Positions 1-13,660 of a stretch of DNA of 64,000 nt are shown one piece after another (positions within the stretch are counted from its first letter, which is position 1; the number at the start of each line of letters is the position of its first letter). A program made the position numbers and the translations under genes. Under the pieces are notes generated by a model that had not been told where the DNA came from, ran no database searches, and saw only the letters and a list, made by a program, of their open reading frames with translations. Source of the DNA: Sipunculus nudus (taxonomy: Eukaryota; Annelida; Sipuncula; Golfingiida; Sipunculidae); the NCBI GenBank assembly GCA_026874595.1, contig CM049308.1:18724001-18788000 (forward strand), given 5' to 3'.

Positions 1-2688
1 AGTTTCCAGATTTCACAAACATACGCTCTGTGTAATGTGAATGTAAAAAAATGGAAAACACACACGTCATTAGACAGTTTACCTAATCAGTGCAACAGCT
101 AGTTGTACCAAAACGGTATATAGTTACTATATGTCTGACCAAAATTGTCGATTCTTATATATCAATTTTTACCTGTATAGTTCTTGTTCCTTAAATTATA
201 CCACTCTAGCTGTGTTTTTTTATTACAGAACCAACAATCGTGTGAGAAAAATAATTTTGGTTTTCTGGAAAAGAGTTAATTTTATGGAGAGCATCAAGTG
301 AAAAAAAATATGTCCAATAAATTAATATAACCAAAATAAGAGCCCATTTTAGAAGTTTGCGTATATAGTATACCTATAGAGCATGAAGGTCTGCAGCATT
401 TCTTTATTGTTTAGTCTACCAACTCGATATCTTCTAGAGATACTTTTGTGTGGTAGAGATGTAGTTTATGAATAAGGGTCTTCAGCCTGCACATAACTGC
501 ACGTACACAACGACGTTACCACAGACTTGTTCGCAAACGATGCGTCTTTTCTACAATAAAGACATTTCGGAACAAGAACGTGTATAAAGTTACCTTTGCT
601 ACCTCCAAAGGGACGCAGTAAACCAAGCGACAAACATCATTAATTCGTTTCTGAAATGATAAAAACTTTAATAAGCAGAGGTCACTTTGGGTTGGGCCGC
701 GCGATACATAAAACCACTTAGGTCTTCCTTGATCAAGCGGTAGAACCAACTAATTGAATTAGCATTCCTTAGCTAAGATGAAAATCGGAAGCCACGCATT
801 CAAAATCACCCAGCGAACTATTCACACGATAGTCTCGTAAGCCTGGGTAAGGTGTCCAAAACATTTTCACAACATTTTAGCCACGAAAGCATGGCCACAG
901 GCAATTTATATCAAATGAAAATATGAAAGACTCCACCTATCATATTGCCCTGGCTTTGACCTGAGCGGGCACTTGGAACTCTCGACATCGCCACGACAGG
1001 ATGGGGCTCCCGGCCAAATATGATAAATGACAATGGAAGGCAATTTTAGTCTTAACGCCCTGTTGCGTTTGAATGCAGGGACAAAGATGAACTTTATGCC
1101 AATTTAATTCTTTTACTCTTGGAAAATCAGGCCCCTAGTCCAGGACGTAGGTATTCTATCACCTCTTTAAAGTTAAAAATGGGTTAAGGGTTCTCTCATG
1201 TACGGGCGGTCTAAAAGACTTTCTCCCGGGAAAGTGCCTTATCTATAGGTCTATTTGTGTAATGCTTATAAAGAGGATGCTTCTTCTTACAAAAAATTGC
1301 TTCAATTACTGTTATTTTATACATTGACCAAAGCCTAGAGCTGGATTATGCTTTAGCTGTCAGGCTTGGCAGATACACGCCATTTCTATCCTTGGTACGA
1401 TCGTCACAGCTTTATTGGAAATTTATAATCGATAGTTTAAATCTTAATTTAATCAACCGAACTACATAACTTATCAACAAACGATTAAACTTTGTAATAT
1501 TAAATTATCTGCTGTTCATTATAACCTAACACCTTTATATACCGCCAAAGAGGTCTAACGTTCTGTTTACCGTATGTTATGATACGTGCATCGTTTGACA
1601 GGTATTAAACCGCTAGTAAACGCTGGATGTATTCATAAATTTTACATTTTGGTAATTTTCCGGACTGCAATCTATTGAAATAGTTATAATGTGCATGGTT
1701 GATATGTACAATGGGGTATGAAAGTAAACCAACATAATTTATTCTCAAGTTACCTCTACTTTATCCGATACTGTCGATCATCGTTAATTCACTCCCACCT
1801 TCCGCCAGTAATTCTGGTGATCCTGATATTGGCAATAAAACGAGTGTGTACGGTATAGGTTATTATTGCGACGACAATATCGGTAAGACTGTGATATAAA
1901 ACTTATAGATATTAACATAGGAACCACATAAGGTAAGAACATTGCAAAATCCAGCCCTATTAAAATATGCAGAATTGGAGAACAATATTTAGTTTCATTA
2001 TTATCTGCACTAGTTTAAACATAAAATTTAATTAACTGTTTATATGCAAGTTAACTTTTTCGCCTTGAACGAATTTATACATACCTCTCAGATTAAAGTG
2101 CTTTCCCACATACGGAATATCATGGCAAAAGCAGTCCAGATCAATTCGACTTATATTTAAATATGTCAGTTCTTTAAGTTTGCCAGTGTGCCGTATAATG
2201 CGTGAATTTCCATAATTTGCTATCTCATCTCGGGAATTTGAATCATTTGGATAATCTCGCCAAGGTTTCATCGCAACTATCTCTGAGAATCTACGCCAAA
2301 AGGTGAACACGGTCTTATATAGGTAAACCTGTTTTTGACGAACCAGGCCGAAGTCGCGAATACCTGCACGTGTCATTGAAAGACAGGTTATATGCAAGTG
2401 TTCTATGGCTATGAAGAGGGTTCATTATTGTTTGTTCATGCTTAGGATAAGCATTTTCAAGATGTCATGGCCAGACAAGGGGTGTGACAAATAATCTAGG
2501 GACACAGAATATTTCAACTTAATAATAAAAGCATCGCAGAATATTACGACCAGTGCCGTTTTCATGGTTAAGATTATCATTCTCAAAATTACAAAACAAT
2601 CTGGGAAAAAGAATAATATATACTTAATACCGAAAAGCAGAGCCCGATTTTATATGGGATGTCGTTTTTCCTTTTATCTAAGAGTTCG
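1..2688. other. Intergenic DNA, no supported gene
   Basis: AT-rich sequence with stop codons in every frame and no recognisable domain. I see no RNA gene and no simple repeat longer than short homopolymers. The only open frame of note is on the minus strand at 2,032-2,397 and is entered separately. Confidence 0.6.
2032..2397 (-). other. Unassigned 121-codon open frame with one LRR-like stretch
   Basis: This minus-strand frame has no recognised full domain. Residues 74-93 (LKELTYLNISRIDLDCFCHD) resemble the last leucine-rich repeat and the start of a cysteine cap, as in LRR or Toll-like ectodomains. Only one repeat is visible and the two cysteines of a normal cap are not completed. No splice sites or neighbouring exon could be assigned. 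It may be a decayed LRR gene fragment or chance. I do not assign a function. Confidence 0.15.
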
Positions 2689-2692
2689 TATA

Positions 2693-2751
<59 letters not shown>
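2689..2751. repeat. (TA)n microsatellite
   Basis: Near-perfect TA dinucleotide run of about 60 bp with a single G interruption near the left end. Open frames through it (poly Ile-Tyr) are artefacts. Confidence 0.97.
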
Positions 2752-2753
<2 letters not shown>

Positions 2754-4626
2754 TTTTACAACCGAAGTTACGTATAAAGTTTATTAACACTCCCGAACAT
2801 CTACACACTTGATTACTAGATTACTTGCGCAAGGATGTGGAGCTCAAACCCCACCCTACCCCTTTAGTCTATGATCCTGTATCGAAACCCCCCCCCACCC
2901 AAATGTGGGCTTTTGCAGCACAAAAGAGAAAAATAGTTGCCTTGTTAATGTTATCGTCGAGTACAATCAAAGGACAAAGGTTAAAGGTCAAAAATGCGTT
3001 TTATACTGTGCACCTGGCAGGTATTACAATGGGATCACTTACTGCGGGTAATTTTACTACCTATAACCTTTTTATCCAAATTATGGCTGACCTGGCTTAT
3101 GGAAATATAATATTCTTCCTGTTCAAATAATATGCGCTACCTAGAGCATATTTCACGCGGTATTTACTCCGAATAAATCGTGTTCTGGCAGACAATTCAG
3201 CACGTATTCGTATGTCAGATCTCCACCATAATGCGCTTTGAAGCCCTTTTATGACTGTCCTTACAACAAAATAGCGCTCGCGAAAACACCAACTGTGATA
3301 TAATAAAGCTGAGCACGATATAAGATACAATGATCCGGTGTTTTGTATTTAAAACTGATCTATATCTCAACAGACAAAGACCAGAGTTTGAAGTATTTTT
3401 CGACTTATTTATGCTAATAATTACGGTTATCCTTACAATATACCGATGTCCCAATATATCCTTTAAAGGTAAATCATATATTTCATGATATTTTGTTAGT
3501 TCATGTAAAAATACAATTACCTCAATTTTGACAATGTTGGATTCAACGAAATGTCATGAACAACTGTTATATGATAAGCCTTGGTGCAAAATAAGGATAT
3601 ACCTAAACTTATTTTTTTTACCTGGAAAAAGATAAAGTGAATGATATGAGTCATCACAGAAATATTTAAATTTCACTTTTACATTAAGTTTCTTAATGTT
3701 TGTATTACATACATAGGATAGTTTAATGCTTACATTAGCAGTATGAATTAAGTGTTGTTTACAGTAAACTGGTTACATCTTGTTATATAAGTATATGAAT
3801 ATTAATACTGGCTAATTAGGTATTTAATTTTCTTCGTCCATAGACTTTGGAATAATCAAGAATTCCTGAAGTGGTTCTATTAATATTCATAAGAAAGTTC
3901 ACGAAATCGAGGTAGAACGGTGAATGATTTGGCTAGCTCTGATTGGTTGAGAAACAGAACCTCAGTTGACGTGAAAGAGCTCATTTCATTTATGTAATTA
4001 AAAATAATTTGGCTAATTTCAGGATAAAATGAACAGAGCTGGAAAGGATTATTTTAATAACTTGGCCAATCAAAGATATGCATGGTGTGTAAATGTTTGT
4101 TTTAGACTGGTTGGAGGAGGGCACTTCGGCTGCACTATACATTCGGGGCCAGAATTGTAAGTAAAGGAGATACAGAAGTCCCACATTTTCTTGTCTCTTT
4201 AATTTGTTAATTTGTAATGACAGACACGCAGAGAAAAAAGTTTAATATAAGAATCTAGTGACAGAGTGGTCAAACAAATCTGAAATTATTTAGAAAATTT
4301 GGACAGTAGTTATCAATGCAGACAAGAGAGCGAGGCTCCGTGACCAGTCGCCATGCAACATGGAATTAACCGAGTCCAGACGTAGGTTGAATTGTAAGCT
4401 GTAAAATCAAACGCTTAAACCATTGGACAGTTTAAGAGAAATCCCTTAATTTTCGTTGTTTTTAGTACCTGCTCTGTAACAATACTACTTAAAACTATAA
4501 TTGTTTGTTTGTCTCTCTCAAAATTTGATTGAGCAATGTAGATACAAAAACACGATTGCGAAACGGTTTCCCCAAGTGCGTTTCTGCCTGGCGATGTTCT
4601 CTTATATATCATTAGTCCGTCTTTTT
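2752..4626. other. Intergenic DNA, no supported gene
   Basis: AT-rich, with no conserved coding signal. It contains a short C-rich tract near 2,888-2,900. Short frames on both strands around 3,097-3,454 overlap one another and show no domain. Confidence 0.55.
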
Positions 4627-4850
4627 ATAATAATAATAATGATGATGATGATGATAATGAACAATGATGATGATAATAATAATAATAATAAATATTGTTA
4701 TTATTATTATTATTATTATTAATGTCATTTTTATATATATATTATATATATATATAAATGTTGCTTCGCTGGTTCCTATTACGTCGTTGGTTCCTAAAAA
4801 AATGTGCTAGTATATAAATGTGTGTGTATATATATATATATATATATAAA
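4627..4850. repeat. Compound (TAA)/(TGA)/(TTA) and (AT)n microsatellites
   Basis: From 4,627 to about 4,722 the sequence runs through ATA/ATG trinucleotides into a (TTA)n run. Short (AT)n tracts follow at about 4,733-4,757 and 4,828-4,849. Confidence 0.95.
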
Positions 4851-7800
4851 TTATTGATAACACTGGCGTGAAAGGCACGGTGGTAGTCAAACACCAAAGT
4901 GAAAGGGGGTCGTCCATTTGAGCGACACTTTGATCAGTCTATCAGACAGTAGGGGGGTTTCCTCATATGAGACATTAGGGGTAAACGGACGACAATGATA
5001 ATTTATGACCTGGCTTACAAAGCGTGTATGGTGGACACCGCAGAATCAATGGCGTTCACTCTGTTTGTTAACATCGGCCGCCCTGACATGAGTGTATCAA
5101 ACACACTCAGAATCAACATGAGGGGTAATTAATCAATTTCCCATCAAAGACTACCCCAACTTCATCCCTTTTATCTCCTTCCTCAAACGTTAGGTAATTT
5201 GCTTTGATGTACAATAGTTGTGGTTGTATAAGTGACCGGACCCACCCACCGGGGGGGGGGGGGGGGGGCATTGACTCATATAGGAAACAGGGTTTCCGGA
5301 ATTCTTGCCAATTTTTAATACAGGATTATTTTGAAGTTTTGCAATATTGTAAGACAGTGTCATTCCGGTTTGACTGATTCCGTTTAGACGTGTCACCAAC
5401 TGGACCCGGTCAGACGGGTTCTGTCAGGCGGGTTTCGATTGGACGTTTCATATGCATGTATATGATTATTGACTTAGTCGCTTATAAACATTTATCATTT
5501 TTATAATTGTTTCAAGAGGTCTCTTATTTGGAAGTTTGCCGCCTGAATCTTTTACTTTCATCTGTTCTGTTCACACAAAACATTAATTGTAAAAATAGTG
5601 AAAATATCCTACAAACACTTTCACTTGCGTTAAGTCATTCAAAAGCCACTTTAGGCCAACACAAAAGCAAACCTTTCTGCAAATCCTGATATATTCTTAA
5701 TTATATGTATATTATTGTCTATGTGCAGAAAAACGGATAAATCTCAATAATAGATAAATCTAATTAATGCCATGAATAATTTAAAAATGAGATGAAAAGA
5801 GGCCCTTTAAAGTTATTACCTCGTATTATTATTAGAGATTATATATTAATCATATTCAGTTGTTCCTTTTATTTTGCGACGTTATTAAGTAAATACGTAT
5901 TTTAGATGGTTATTACTTGTTACAAAGACCCGGGGTTTGTGTTAAGGGACATGTTAAACTTCCATACGCGGGCATTGCTCTTGTTTCTTCGAGTTCTGGA
6001 ACCAACAGATTGGTGTAAATGGACCGCTCTGACTTTTTTTTGTTGCGAACAAACAGCACCGACGAGCCCTATTACACGCCCGCCAGGCGCCTTTCCACTT
6101 CAGATGTGGGACTAAATTGAGGGGGACCAGACTATATTACCTTGACAACAACAACGCAGGTGCAAAGGAACGGGCGACCTTCAGATTAAATGCGCATGCG
6201 TGTTGTAGATTTCATATCATAAAAAAGGCTATGATATTACGGTGGCCACCTGTGACAGCGCTGAAGTTTTTTTCTCTCTTCTAACTTCCCCTGTGTTCTG
6301 CCTTTAGATTTGTTCTGTCGATGTTCTCTTTTCAAGTCAACAAAAGTTTTCAAAGGTAATGTACCATCGCGGGGTATTCAACCTACATCAAATTACAATG
6401 TGACAACATAATGGGTATTTTATCAAAGGGTATTATTTGCCCTTTATGGTAGAGAATGCATTTACCACTTGATATTGCATAAGGTATTTTATATGAATTA
6501 TACCACTCAGAAAATATGTGTAACTGCATAAATATGGGCCACACGGATATTCTGAATTAATATGAACGATGGCCGTATAATACGTGAATGAAAGCTGGAA
6601 AAACAAATCGTTAAAAGCAGTTCCCACACGAATATATTCAATTAATATGAAATATGGTCATATAATAAGTGAATGCAAATTGGCTAAACGGGTCGTTAAA
6701 AGCAGTCGTCTGTTACCGTAATAAGGCCAGCAATGATGGCTTCTAATAAAATTGACACATAAAACTGAATACATATATCCTCATAAATCAATAAAATCAT
6801 AAGGTCCAGATTTATATGATATATGTTGGATGTTCCCATGGCCCCACGCATATAGCCAACAAGAGAGGGGTGTTTTTGTTCAGTAAGAAATCATCGTCTT
6901 ACCCATATTATCAGTAGTCTGATATAAGCCCTATATGCAAGGTCAATTTTGCGGTAAAGAATAATGACACACTCTTGTAAAACCAGTTAATAACCAGTTG
7001 GTAAAGCATATATTGAATATTAGTGACGTATGTGTGGTTATAACTTATAGTATATGCTTTGGATCAAAATATGAGTCAGCCATAATAACAAGTGGCCACC
7101 CAACAAAGTGTTGGGAGAAAGAAAAAAGAAACATTAAAAAATGACATGACATGTCATTTGGTAATAGTAGAAGAATTCCGCTTTAATAATACCCCTTGGT
7201 TATACGTAAGTGCCCATGTTCATAATTTGCAAGATGGCAACAACACACACAAGCGGCCAAGTACCAGACCTTATTCATGGGGATTATGAAAGTATTATTT
7301 AGATCTTGTTTAAATGATATAACAGGGCAGTTACTAATATTAAATGACAAAAGATATCACTTCCTGACTCATTTAGAGCTGTGGATCCCTTTCTTCACTG
7401 TGCGTGAAGGTAGTGGACTGATTCTTCAAGAAAATTTTATTGATAATTGCCAGAGTAGGCAAAGTGGTAAAACATTAAATAACATTAAAGAAGAACTCAA
7501 GACGATACGACAATATTTTAACTTTTTCTATAACAATTATTTATGCGGACTGGGATAAGATAACTCAGAGTTTAATATAGAAAAAAAATAAAAAAAACTA
7601 GTTATTTAATAATAATGGATGAACCCTTGTTCGTACTTTCGTTGTTAGCTTTTTTTGAAACTTTATGAAACTCTTCATAAGTGAATGAATTTAAGACTAT
7701 GTCGAAAGATGGACATCGAAGATACCATTTAGAAGAATATATGTATGAGAACTGAGATGCCATTCTGCCTATTTCAAATTTAATTTCCTCTGTTTGCCTT

Positions 7801-7914
7801 GGAAATGGACTCTGTATACACGTGAGAGAGTAGGTTCTGATACCTTGAATATATGTTTGTCAGGTATATATGTCATAGTTCAAATGTCTTCCATTCTTCC
7901 ATTTTGGGAACATC
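4851..7914. other. Intergenic DNA, no supported gene
   Basis: No gene seen. Short open frames (for example 7,277-7,558 plus, 93 codons, no domain) are the length expected by chance. A long G homopolymer within this stretch is listed separately. Confidence 0.5.
5251..5268 (+). repeat. G18 homopolymer
   Basis: Eighteen consecutive G residues directly after a C-rich stretch, in otherwise AT-rich DNA. This is one of several long G/C homopolymers in the window. Confidence 0.97.
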
Positions 7915-8065
7915 ATACAACTAGTTATGCTGACTAACACCAGGCACTCTCCATGTCTCGGATGGTGGCGGTTTATAGTCTGTAAGGGTGGAGAAAATCA
8001 GAGGACCCAGAGAAACCCACTGATAGCTCATGCACTCTAACAGCCACGCCGGGGTTATAGTGGTG
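7915..8065 (-). mobile_element. SINE 3' body, family S, minus strand
   Basis: Read on the minus strand, this matches the downstream part of the SINE at 41,838-42,070. Shared pieces are a GGGTTTCTC...TCCTC core, a CCACC block, ACCATCCGAGACA, the exact string GAGAGTGCCT, and an AGTCAGCATAACTAG-like end. The tRNA-like 5' head is not recognisable here, so the copy is probably 5'-truncated or diverged. Family assignment rests only on comparing the two copies within this window. Confidence 0.55.
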
Positions 8066-10064
8066 TGCCATACATGTAATACAATTAATGGTCTATCATT
8101 GATATTTTGTCGTTTTACAGGAAACTATAATCAGTGAAAATTACATTAAAATATTTATTTAGTATTATCTTTATTTCCTGCTGCCAAGGCCGTTTAAGAT
8201 AATTAGCATTGCAAGTTACACCATTTTTTAAGTTTCACAGCATGAGGATGGATGTACTTCTTACTCTCAATCTAAACACAAAGGATATAATTTCCTTGCT
8301 TAAGGAAGAATATATATACTGTTGTTCATGCTTCGGGACAATAGCTCAGGCTCAGACCTCTGAGTAATGGTTAAACTGTCTTTAGTATGTAAATATTTGT
8401 ACAATTATACCGTGCATGTGCATATCATTAAGATGTTACCCAAAACACATCAAAAGATTTGTTTGATGATTATGATTTGCTTTGTGAAATAAGACAAGAA
8501 TTCATGGAGGTTTCCTTTTTATGGCCTTTTATTGGCATTTTTTATACATTAAGTGTCTGTTTAGCACATATCTGACAGATTTAATATTCTCTAATATTAG
8601 ACTATAAACAGTAAATTACATTTAAATGAGAATCTTTGAGAAGTTAATGGAACAAACAAATCTGCAAAATTATGTTTTCTAAGCTCTTTTTGACGTCATC
8701 CTTTGATGCAGTAATGGTGTTTTTTAAGTTTTTTGGTATTTCTGAACTGTAAATAAATATGATTGAATGTATACGCTGCAGGAATCTACGTTGCTAATCC
8801 AATATAATGTACTTTTTTACTGCATGCACAGTGTTTATGGTATTTGTTCACTTGTTTCACGGTAATTATTTTGCCGCCTCTCTTTTTTCTGCCGTGTTAT
8901 TCCCGCACTACGTCATGCAAGTGTAAATTACAAATATGTCATAATTGTTAGCTTGATGTATATAGGCACTCAACTGTAAAGGAAAAGTGACAGTAATAGC
9001 TAGCGAACAGTGATTAATCTATAATATAAAACAACGTTCGCATGTTTGTGCCTTTGAAAATACTTATTTCACATGTAGAAGAAAACGTATTTCGTATGAT
9101 TTGCCTATGTAATCAAATCAATTGGAAATTGTATAGATAGATCATATTATCAAACTCTTTAAGGTCTTAGAAAATACCAAGTAAACAAGATTGTTTTAAC
9201 AAGTGTAAATATTATGTTTGGTACTGGCAGACAGATAAAGCTTTTTCATTATGCATTTTAATAAAGTTTCCTTTTGATGGATTTTTAAGGGAAAGTGAAT
9301 TTCAATCGTGGGCTAAGTTTGACACAAGTTATAGGAAGACAAATATAAAGAGAGGTCTACACACGATAAAAGAAATTGGTAATCAGCAAAATAAGGAATC
9401 AGTTTTTCCCGAATAAAAATAATACATTAAAATGTAAAAAACACATACATATATTGCAGTAGATAAATATATAATTTTCATATTGAAATTATAATTATAA
9501 ATTGAATTTAATTCCTTAGATTAAAATACCCTTCTACTTTCTTAAATATTATTGAAATATTGATACATATCTTAATTATATATTGAGAATGATAATGACT
9601 TTAATAATTATGATATACCTTTCTTTTGATGTAATAAATAATAATAATGGTTAAAAAACACACTTCAATATAAGTCTGCAATTAAACGGAGCAACAATAT
9701 CATAAATATCCAAAAGAGACAATTGAGATTAATAGAGAATCGATAAGTTAAACGGATACATTCGCGATACGACTTTACATTTTACATTATATGAAGTCAT
9801 ATTGTGACAATTAGCATCCTTCTTGCCTGGGAAAAAATTGTCTCCAAAAAGTCCCAGGAAAAAAGTGTAAAGTCTCCTATGCTTCAGTCTTTCTTTTAAG
9901 ATTTTTCCAAAAGAACTTGTTAAACAAGCAGAAATTGGTTGATTATACCAAAATATATAATTTGCAAAAAAATACTACTCTTGTTCTGTTTGATTATATC
10001 CAGCATAATTTGTATAATCAGAAATGGTTTTAATTCATGTTTAATTTGTTAATATTTGTAGATA
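8066..10064. other. Intergenic DNA, no supported gene
   Basis: Very AT-rich. No open frame of note, no simple repeat of note and no recognisable element. Confidence 0.6.
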
Positions 10065-10660
10065 TTCACCAGTACACCGATACATCGCGATACAAAATTA
10101 AATATATATCTGGTATCGACAGATGTCCCTGTATCATTACGATGACGATATTTGGTCATCCCATATGAGAAGTGACTTCTGACATACAAAATAGTCTCTC
10201 AGCACTATGTAAGACACCAACAGTGATATTTGACCGGTAATAAACGGCATCCTAATGCCTAATTGTTTGTAAATAAAATTTATTTATGGTTTCCAAATGC
10301 ATTTTCTGAGAGTAAGCTTATTTACATTTTACATTACAAAATAAAATTTGGCTTGGAATTTAAATTATAATATATCATATATGTATCGTGTCGTGTATAT
10401 CGTATCGTGAGCAAAGTATCGAGATATGTATCGTGTATCGTTTATTTGTTTGTGTGTATCGTATTGTCAACGTACCTATTAGTAGATTTGTATAAATTAG
10501 GTAATGTTAAAGTTTCTATAGGTTTGTATATAATGTCAATATTTTGTTAATTTGTCTGTGTCTTTGATGGCATAAGTGATGAAAACCTGGGTTAAAAGAA
10601 AAAGAAAATAAAGAGATACGTATCGTAAAATAATGTATCGTAAGAGCCTTAAACAAAATA
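10065..10660. repeat. TATCGT-rich dispersed repeat
   Basis: Clusters of GATACATCGCGATAC, GTATCGTGTCGTGTATATCG and GTATCGTAAGAGCC-type words recur between 10,075-10,140, 10,380-10,460 and 10,617-10,650. Similar words occur at 39,405-39,525. I recall such TATCGTATCG-rich ends from hAT-like nonautonomous elements in animals, but element boundaries and target duplications are not visible here. Confidence 0.35.
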
Positions 10661-11590
10661 CAAACAAATGACTTGCATGTTGAATTATTCTGTCGTAAGT
10701 TTGTCCACATAGGGGTGTAGGTAAGGGCTAGTGTAAGAAGCACGGAGGGAGGCCCGGCGAGGGACATATAATTCACTTCAGGACAGTTAATTTATCTGAC
10801 ATACACAGAAAGCAAGCGGAGGCCATCTATAGTGTGATGAAATATGTTATAGGACTGACACCCGGCTGTCATAATTTAGCAGCTCCACGACACTGCTATA
10901 CGCGCGCGGAGTGAGCGCTTTCGTTAGATTATTGTCATTAGTGCCATTTAAGGGTACAAATGAACATCCATGGTCACACGTGACCACAGGAGGGATGCCG
11001 CCGCCATGACTGATTGCGGTCGTTGCTTTGGTTCGCAAATCACATGGAAATTTACTGATCCGTGACTCTGTTTCTGTATAGAAACATGTTCACAACGTCC
11101 GACCACCCGTGTTTGCAAGTGTAGTCTAAGCAGTGATGCCCATATTTCATACGGACGCATTCCGTACAATAGAGGTGTTGTGATGAACAGACAAGTGTGT
11201 ATAAATAAAAGTCCATCAGATTCAACTTAATGTACAAAGGGGACCCACCGCAGAGGGGCTAAGATTGGCGACCATTACTTATCGCCTGTCATCTACCAAT
11301 GACTAAACAAAAGACCATCACAGCTTCTACCGGTAACTCAAAAAGTGAAATTGCTAGTTCATGGGAATATCGACGCAATACCTGTGACGTAAAACAAAAG
11401 TAATATTGTCTCAGTTTAAAAAATAACTTTTAACACGAATTGCTCGGATAATTGCGCAAGGTGAGTTGGATACACGGTCACTAGAAGTATGTTTAACTAC
11501 AAATGCTGAATACAAATCGGTGGCCCCCTGGAGGGACTCTGGTGGGAGGGTAATCATAGTTTGGACAATATTTTTTTATGAACGCACACA
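10661..11590. other. Intergenic DNA, no supported gene
   Basis: Somewhat less AT-rich than its surroundings, with several overlapping short minus-strand frames at 10,847-11,237 that show no domain and overlap in different frames. No gene called. Confidence 0.45.
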
Positions 11591-11592
11591 CA

Positions 11593-11742
11593 CATATATA
11601 TAATATAATATACATATATATATATATATACCTTTTTGGTCTGTGTGACACATTTAAAATATATTTCAATGAAGGTTACGGTTTTTAAAAAAATACGGTA
11701 TTATGTTTCCAGTATAAGTTAATTCTAAACCAGGTCTACATA

Positions 11743-11799
<57 letters not shown>
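11593..11799. repeat. (CA)/(AT)n microsatellites
   Basis: Two AT runs, about 11,593-11,630 and 11,741-11,799, separated by about 110 bp of unique sequence. Confidence 0.95.
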
Positions 11800-11899
11800 T
11801 AGTAAGTAAATTCAGAAATGGAACCAATATAATTATCAATATATTTAGTTTTCAATATATAAATATTATTCTCTGAATGTCTTGGGGATGATTACATTG

Positions 11900-11938
11900 C
11901 CCCCCCCCCTTCCTAAAAAGTGTGTGTGGGGGGGGGGG
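11900..11938. repeat. C10 and G11 tracts forming a potential hairpin
   Basis: A run of ten C (11,900-11,909) is followed 18 bases later by a run of eleven G (11,928-11,938). The two runs are complementary and could fold into a GC-only stem with an AT-rich loop. Confidence 0.8.
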
Positions 11939-12189
11939 ATATATCCCCATCCCGCCCTGTATTGTCGCTTCTGATCCAAATAGTTTTGGCTATCCGTTAC
12001 TCGTTATAGTTTGTTACTGCAAGGGCCTATCCAAACAGTTACTACTATTGCTTAATTAAGGTATCAAAAGATGATCAAGATTAGCAGAACACAACACAAA
12101 TTTCTAATATGTTTTTGAAGTATATTCTTTCTTTCTGATTATGACCTGTGTCAACGTAGATATTGAGAACCCATAATTACAACATTCTT

Positions 12190-12725
12190 TTCTAAGTCCA
12201 TGGACACAGAAAGATCATCGGCGAAGCCTCTTTGCTGTGTTTTCCCTCCCCAACTAAAAGAATCTTTAGGAAAGAATATTTGCTTGATAGCTTTAGCCAG
12301 TCAAATTTCATTTGACCGATGCTGACTATTTGCTTGTGCTCTTTGTTAGACAAATGTTATTGAGTCTCCCTCTATATAGTGGGGAGGCTTATAGCGGAAG
12401 TAGGCGTTTCTATTTACATTAATATTTAGGTCTAAATGTTTGAGTGTAACACCATAAATCAAATTTTTATCTTCTTTTGTTTTCTTCTGTCTGGCCCGTG
12501 TTTGAGCCAGATCTCAACTATGGCTTATTTTCTAAAACTGACTCTTTGGCACAGTATTAGTCACAGGCATGACAGTAGTATCTGATATTCAGTTTTACTT
12601 TGACCTAATTTCAAGTCTTACATCCCGTAGATTATTCCCCATTATCGCTCAGTTGCGTGGTTCGAGGAGGCTGCTCTTAGTAATCGCTCGGGAATTGCAA
12701 ACATCTAGTCTGTCGATGTTCTTTT
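12190..12725 (+). repeat. Dispersed repeat family X, copy 1
   Basis: Shares an ordered set of blocks with 44,762-45,095: a CTCCCTCTATAT-N-GGGGAGGCTTATAG hairpin-like start, a TTTTCTTCTGTC...GTGTTTG...AGATCTCAA block, CTTTGGC, a TTTGACCT block, ATTATCGCTCAG and AAACATCTAGT at the end. Copy 1 contains extra DNA between blocks. No coding capacity is visible. The element class is unknown to me. Confidence 0.5.
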
Positions 12726-12879
12726 TTTTTTCTCGACCAAACTAAATCGGTGTTTTAATTGATCAACTAAACCTAATTGAATAGATACTTTTAATAGATA
12801 CAAATAGGATAAAGATATTTGCTTGATTCCAAGGCCAGGTAAATATAACTAAATAAGAAGTCTGTTTATTTCTTATTAA

Positions 12880-13660
12880 TAAAAACATAATTAGATATTT
12901 AATTAGCAAACCAAACTTATTTCGATGAGAACCTTTGCTGGTAACCTTTGGAAGGCAAACCTCATTCAGATACATTCGGATACCTAAACTTTATTGTTCA
13001 ATGCTCTTTGTATGAAACAACTTTATATTAATGTTTTTGCTTGTGACCATAGCCAAATTTTAATGTCTATGTTGTTTGCTGATGACCGTGGAGAGGTACA
13101 CGCTATGAAACTTACCTGTAACCATGCATGGCCAGGAAAATTTGATAGGAATAGAAATACTCGTTTCCATGGCTAACCAAACTTTATTCAATATGATGAA
13201 TATTTTATTGTTATCATGACCAGTCACTGGTCAGTGGTCTATACATGTGACCGTAGATACCCGAGCCTAAACATAGAAGAACCATTGCTGTTGTCCAAAA
13301 CCATACAAAGTGAATACTCTTTCATTGTGGCCAAACTGGATAGGGGCTTTCCTATTCGCCACAGCCACCCAAATTTAATTACAGAAGAACCTTGCTCTTG
13401 GCCAATCATCGTTGATCGAGGCTCTTTGCTGGTAACCATCTTCTTGCAAACAATTATTCTACGGTCAATGCTTATTGAGGATGACCAGGAAAACCTCATG
13501 TGTCAGGTCACCACATCGTAATCGGTTAAGCTACTGCATATAGCCATGAAAAAGACCAAGACCCATGACTTTGGTCACATAATATAAACATATGAAGACT
13601 CTTTGGTCACAAAGTGAAGACCTTTTGATTTTGACAGTGGTCATGCATACCTCATTGGGG
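12880..13660. repeat. Degenerate tandem repeat
   Basis: Imperfect recurrence of words such as GAACCTTTGCTGGTAACC, CTTGTGACCATAGCCAAA and CTTGGCCAATCATC at irregular spacing of roughly 30-65 bp. The drift is heavy, so the unit length cannot be fixed by eye. Open frames on both strands (13,216-13,521 plus; 13,239-13,499 minus) are probably a by-product of the repetition. Confidence 0.35.
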
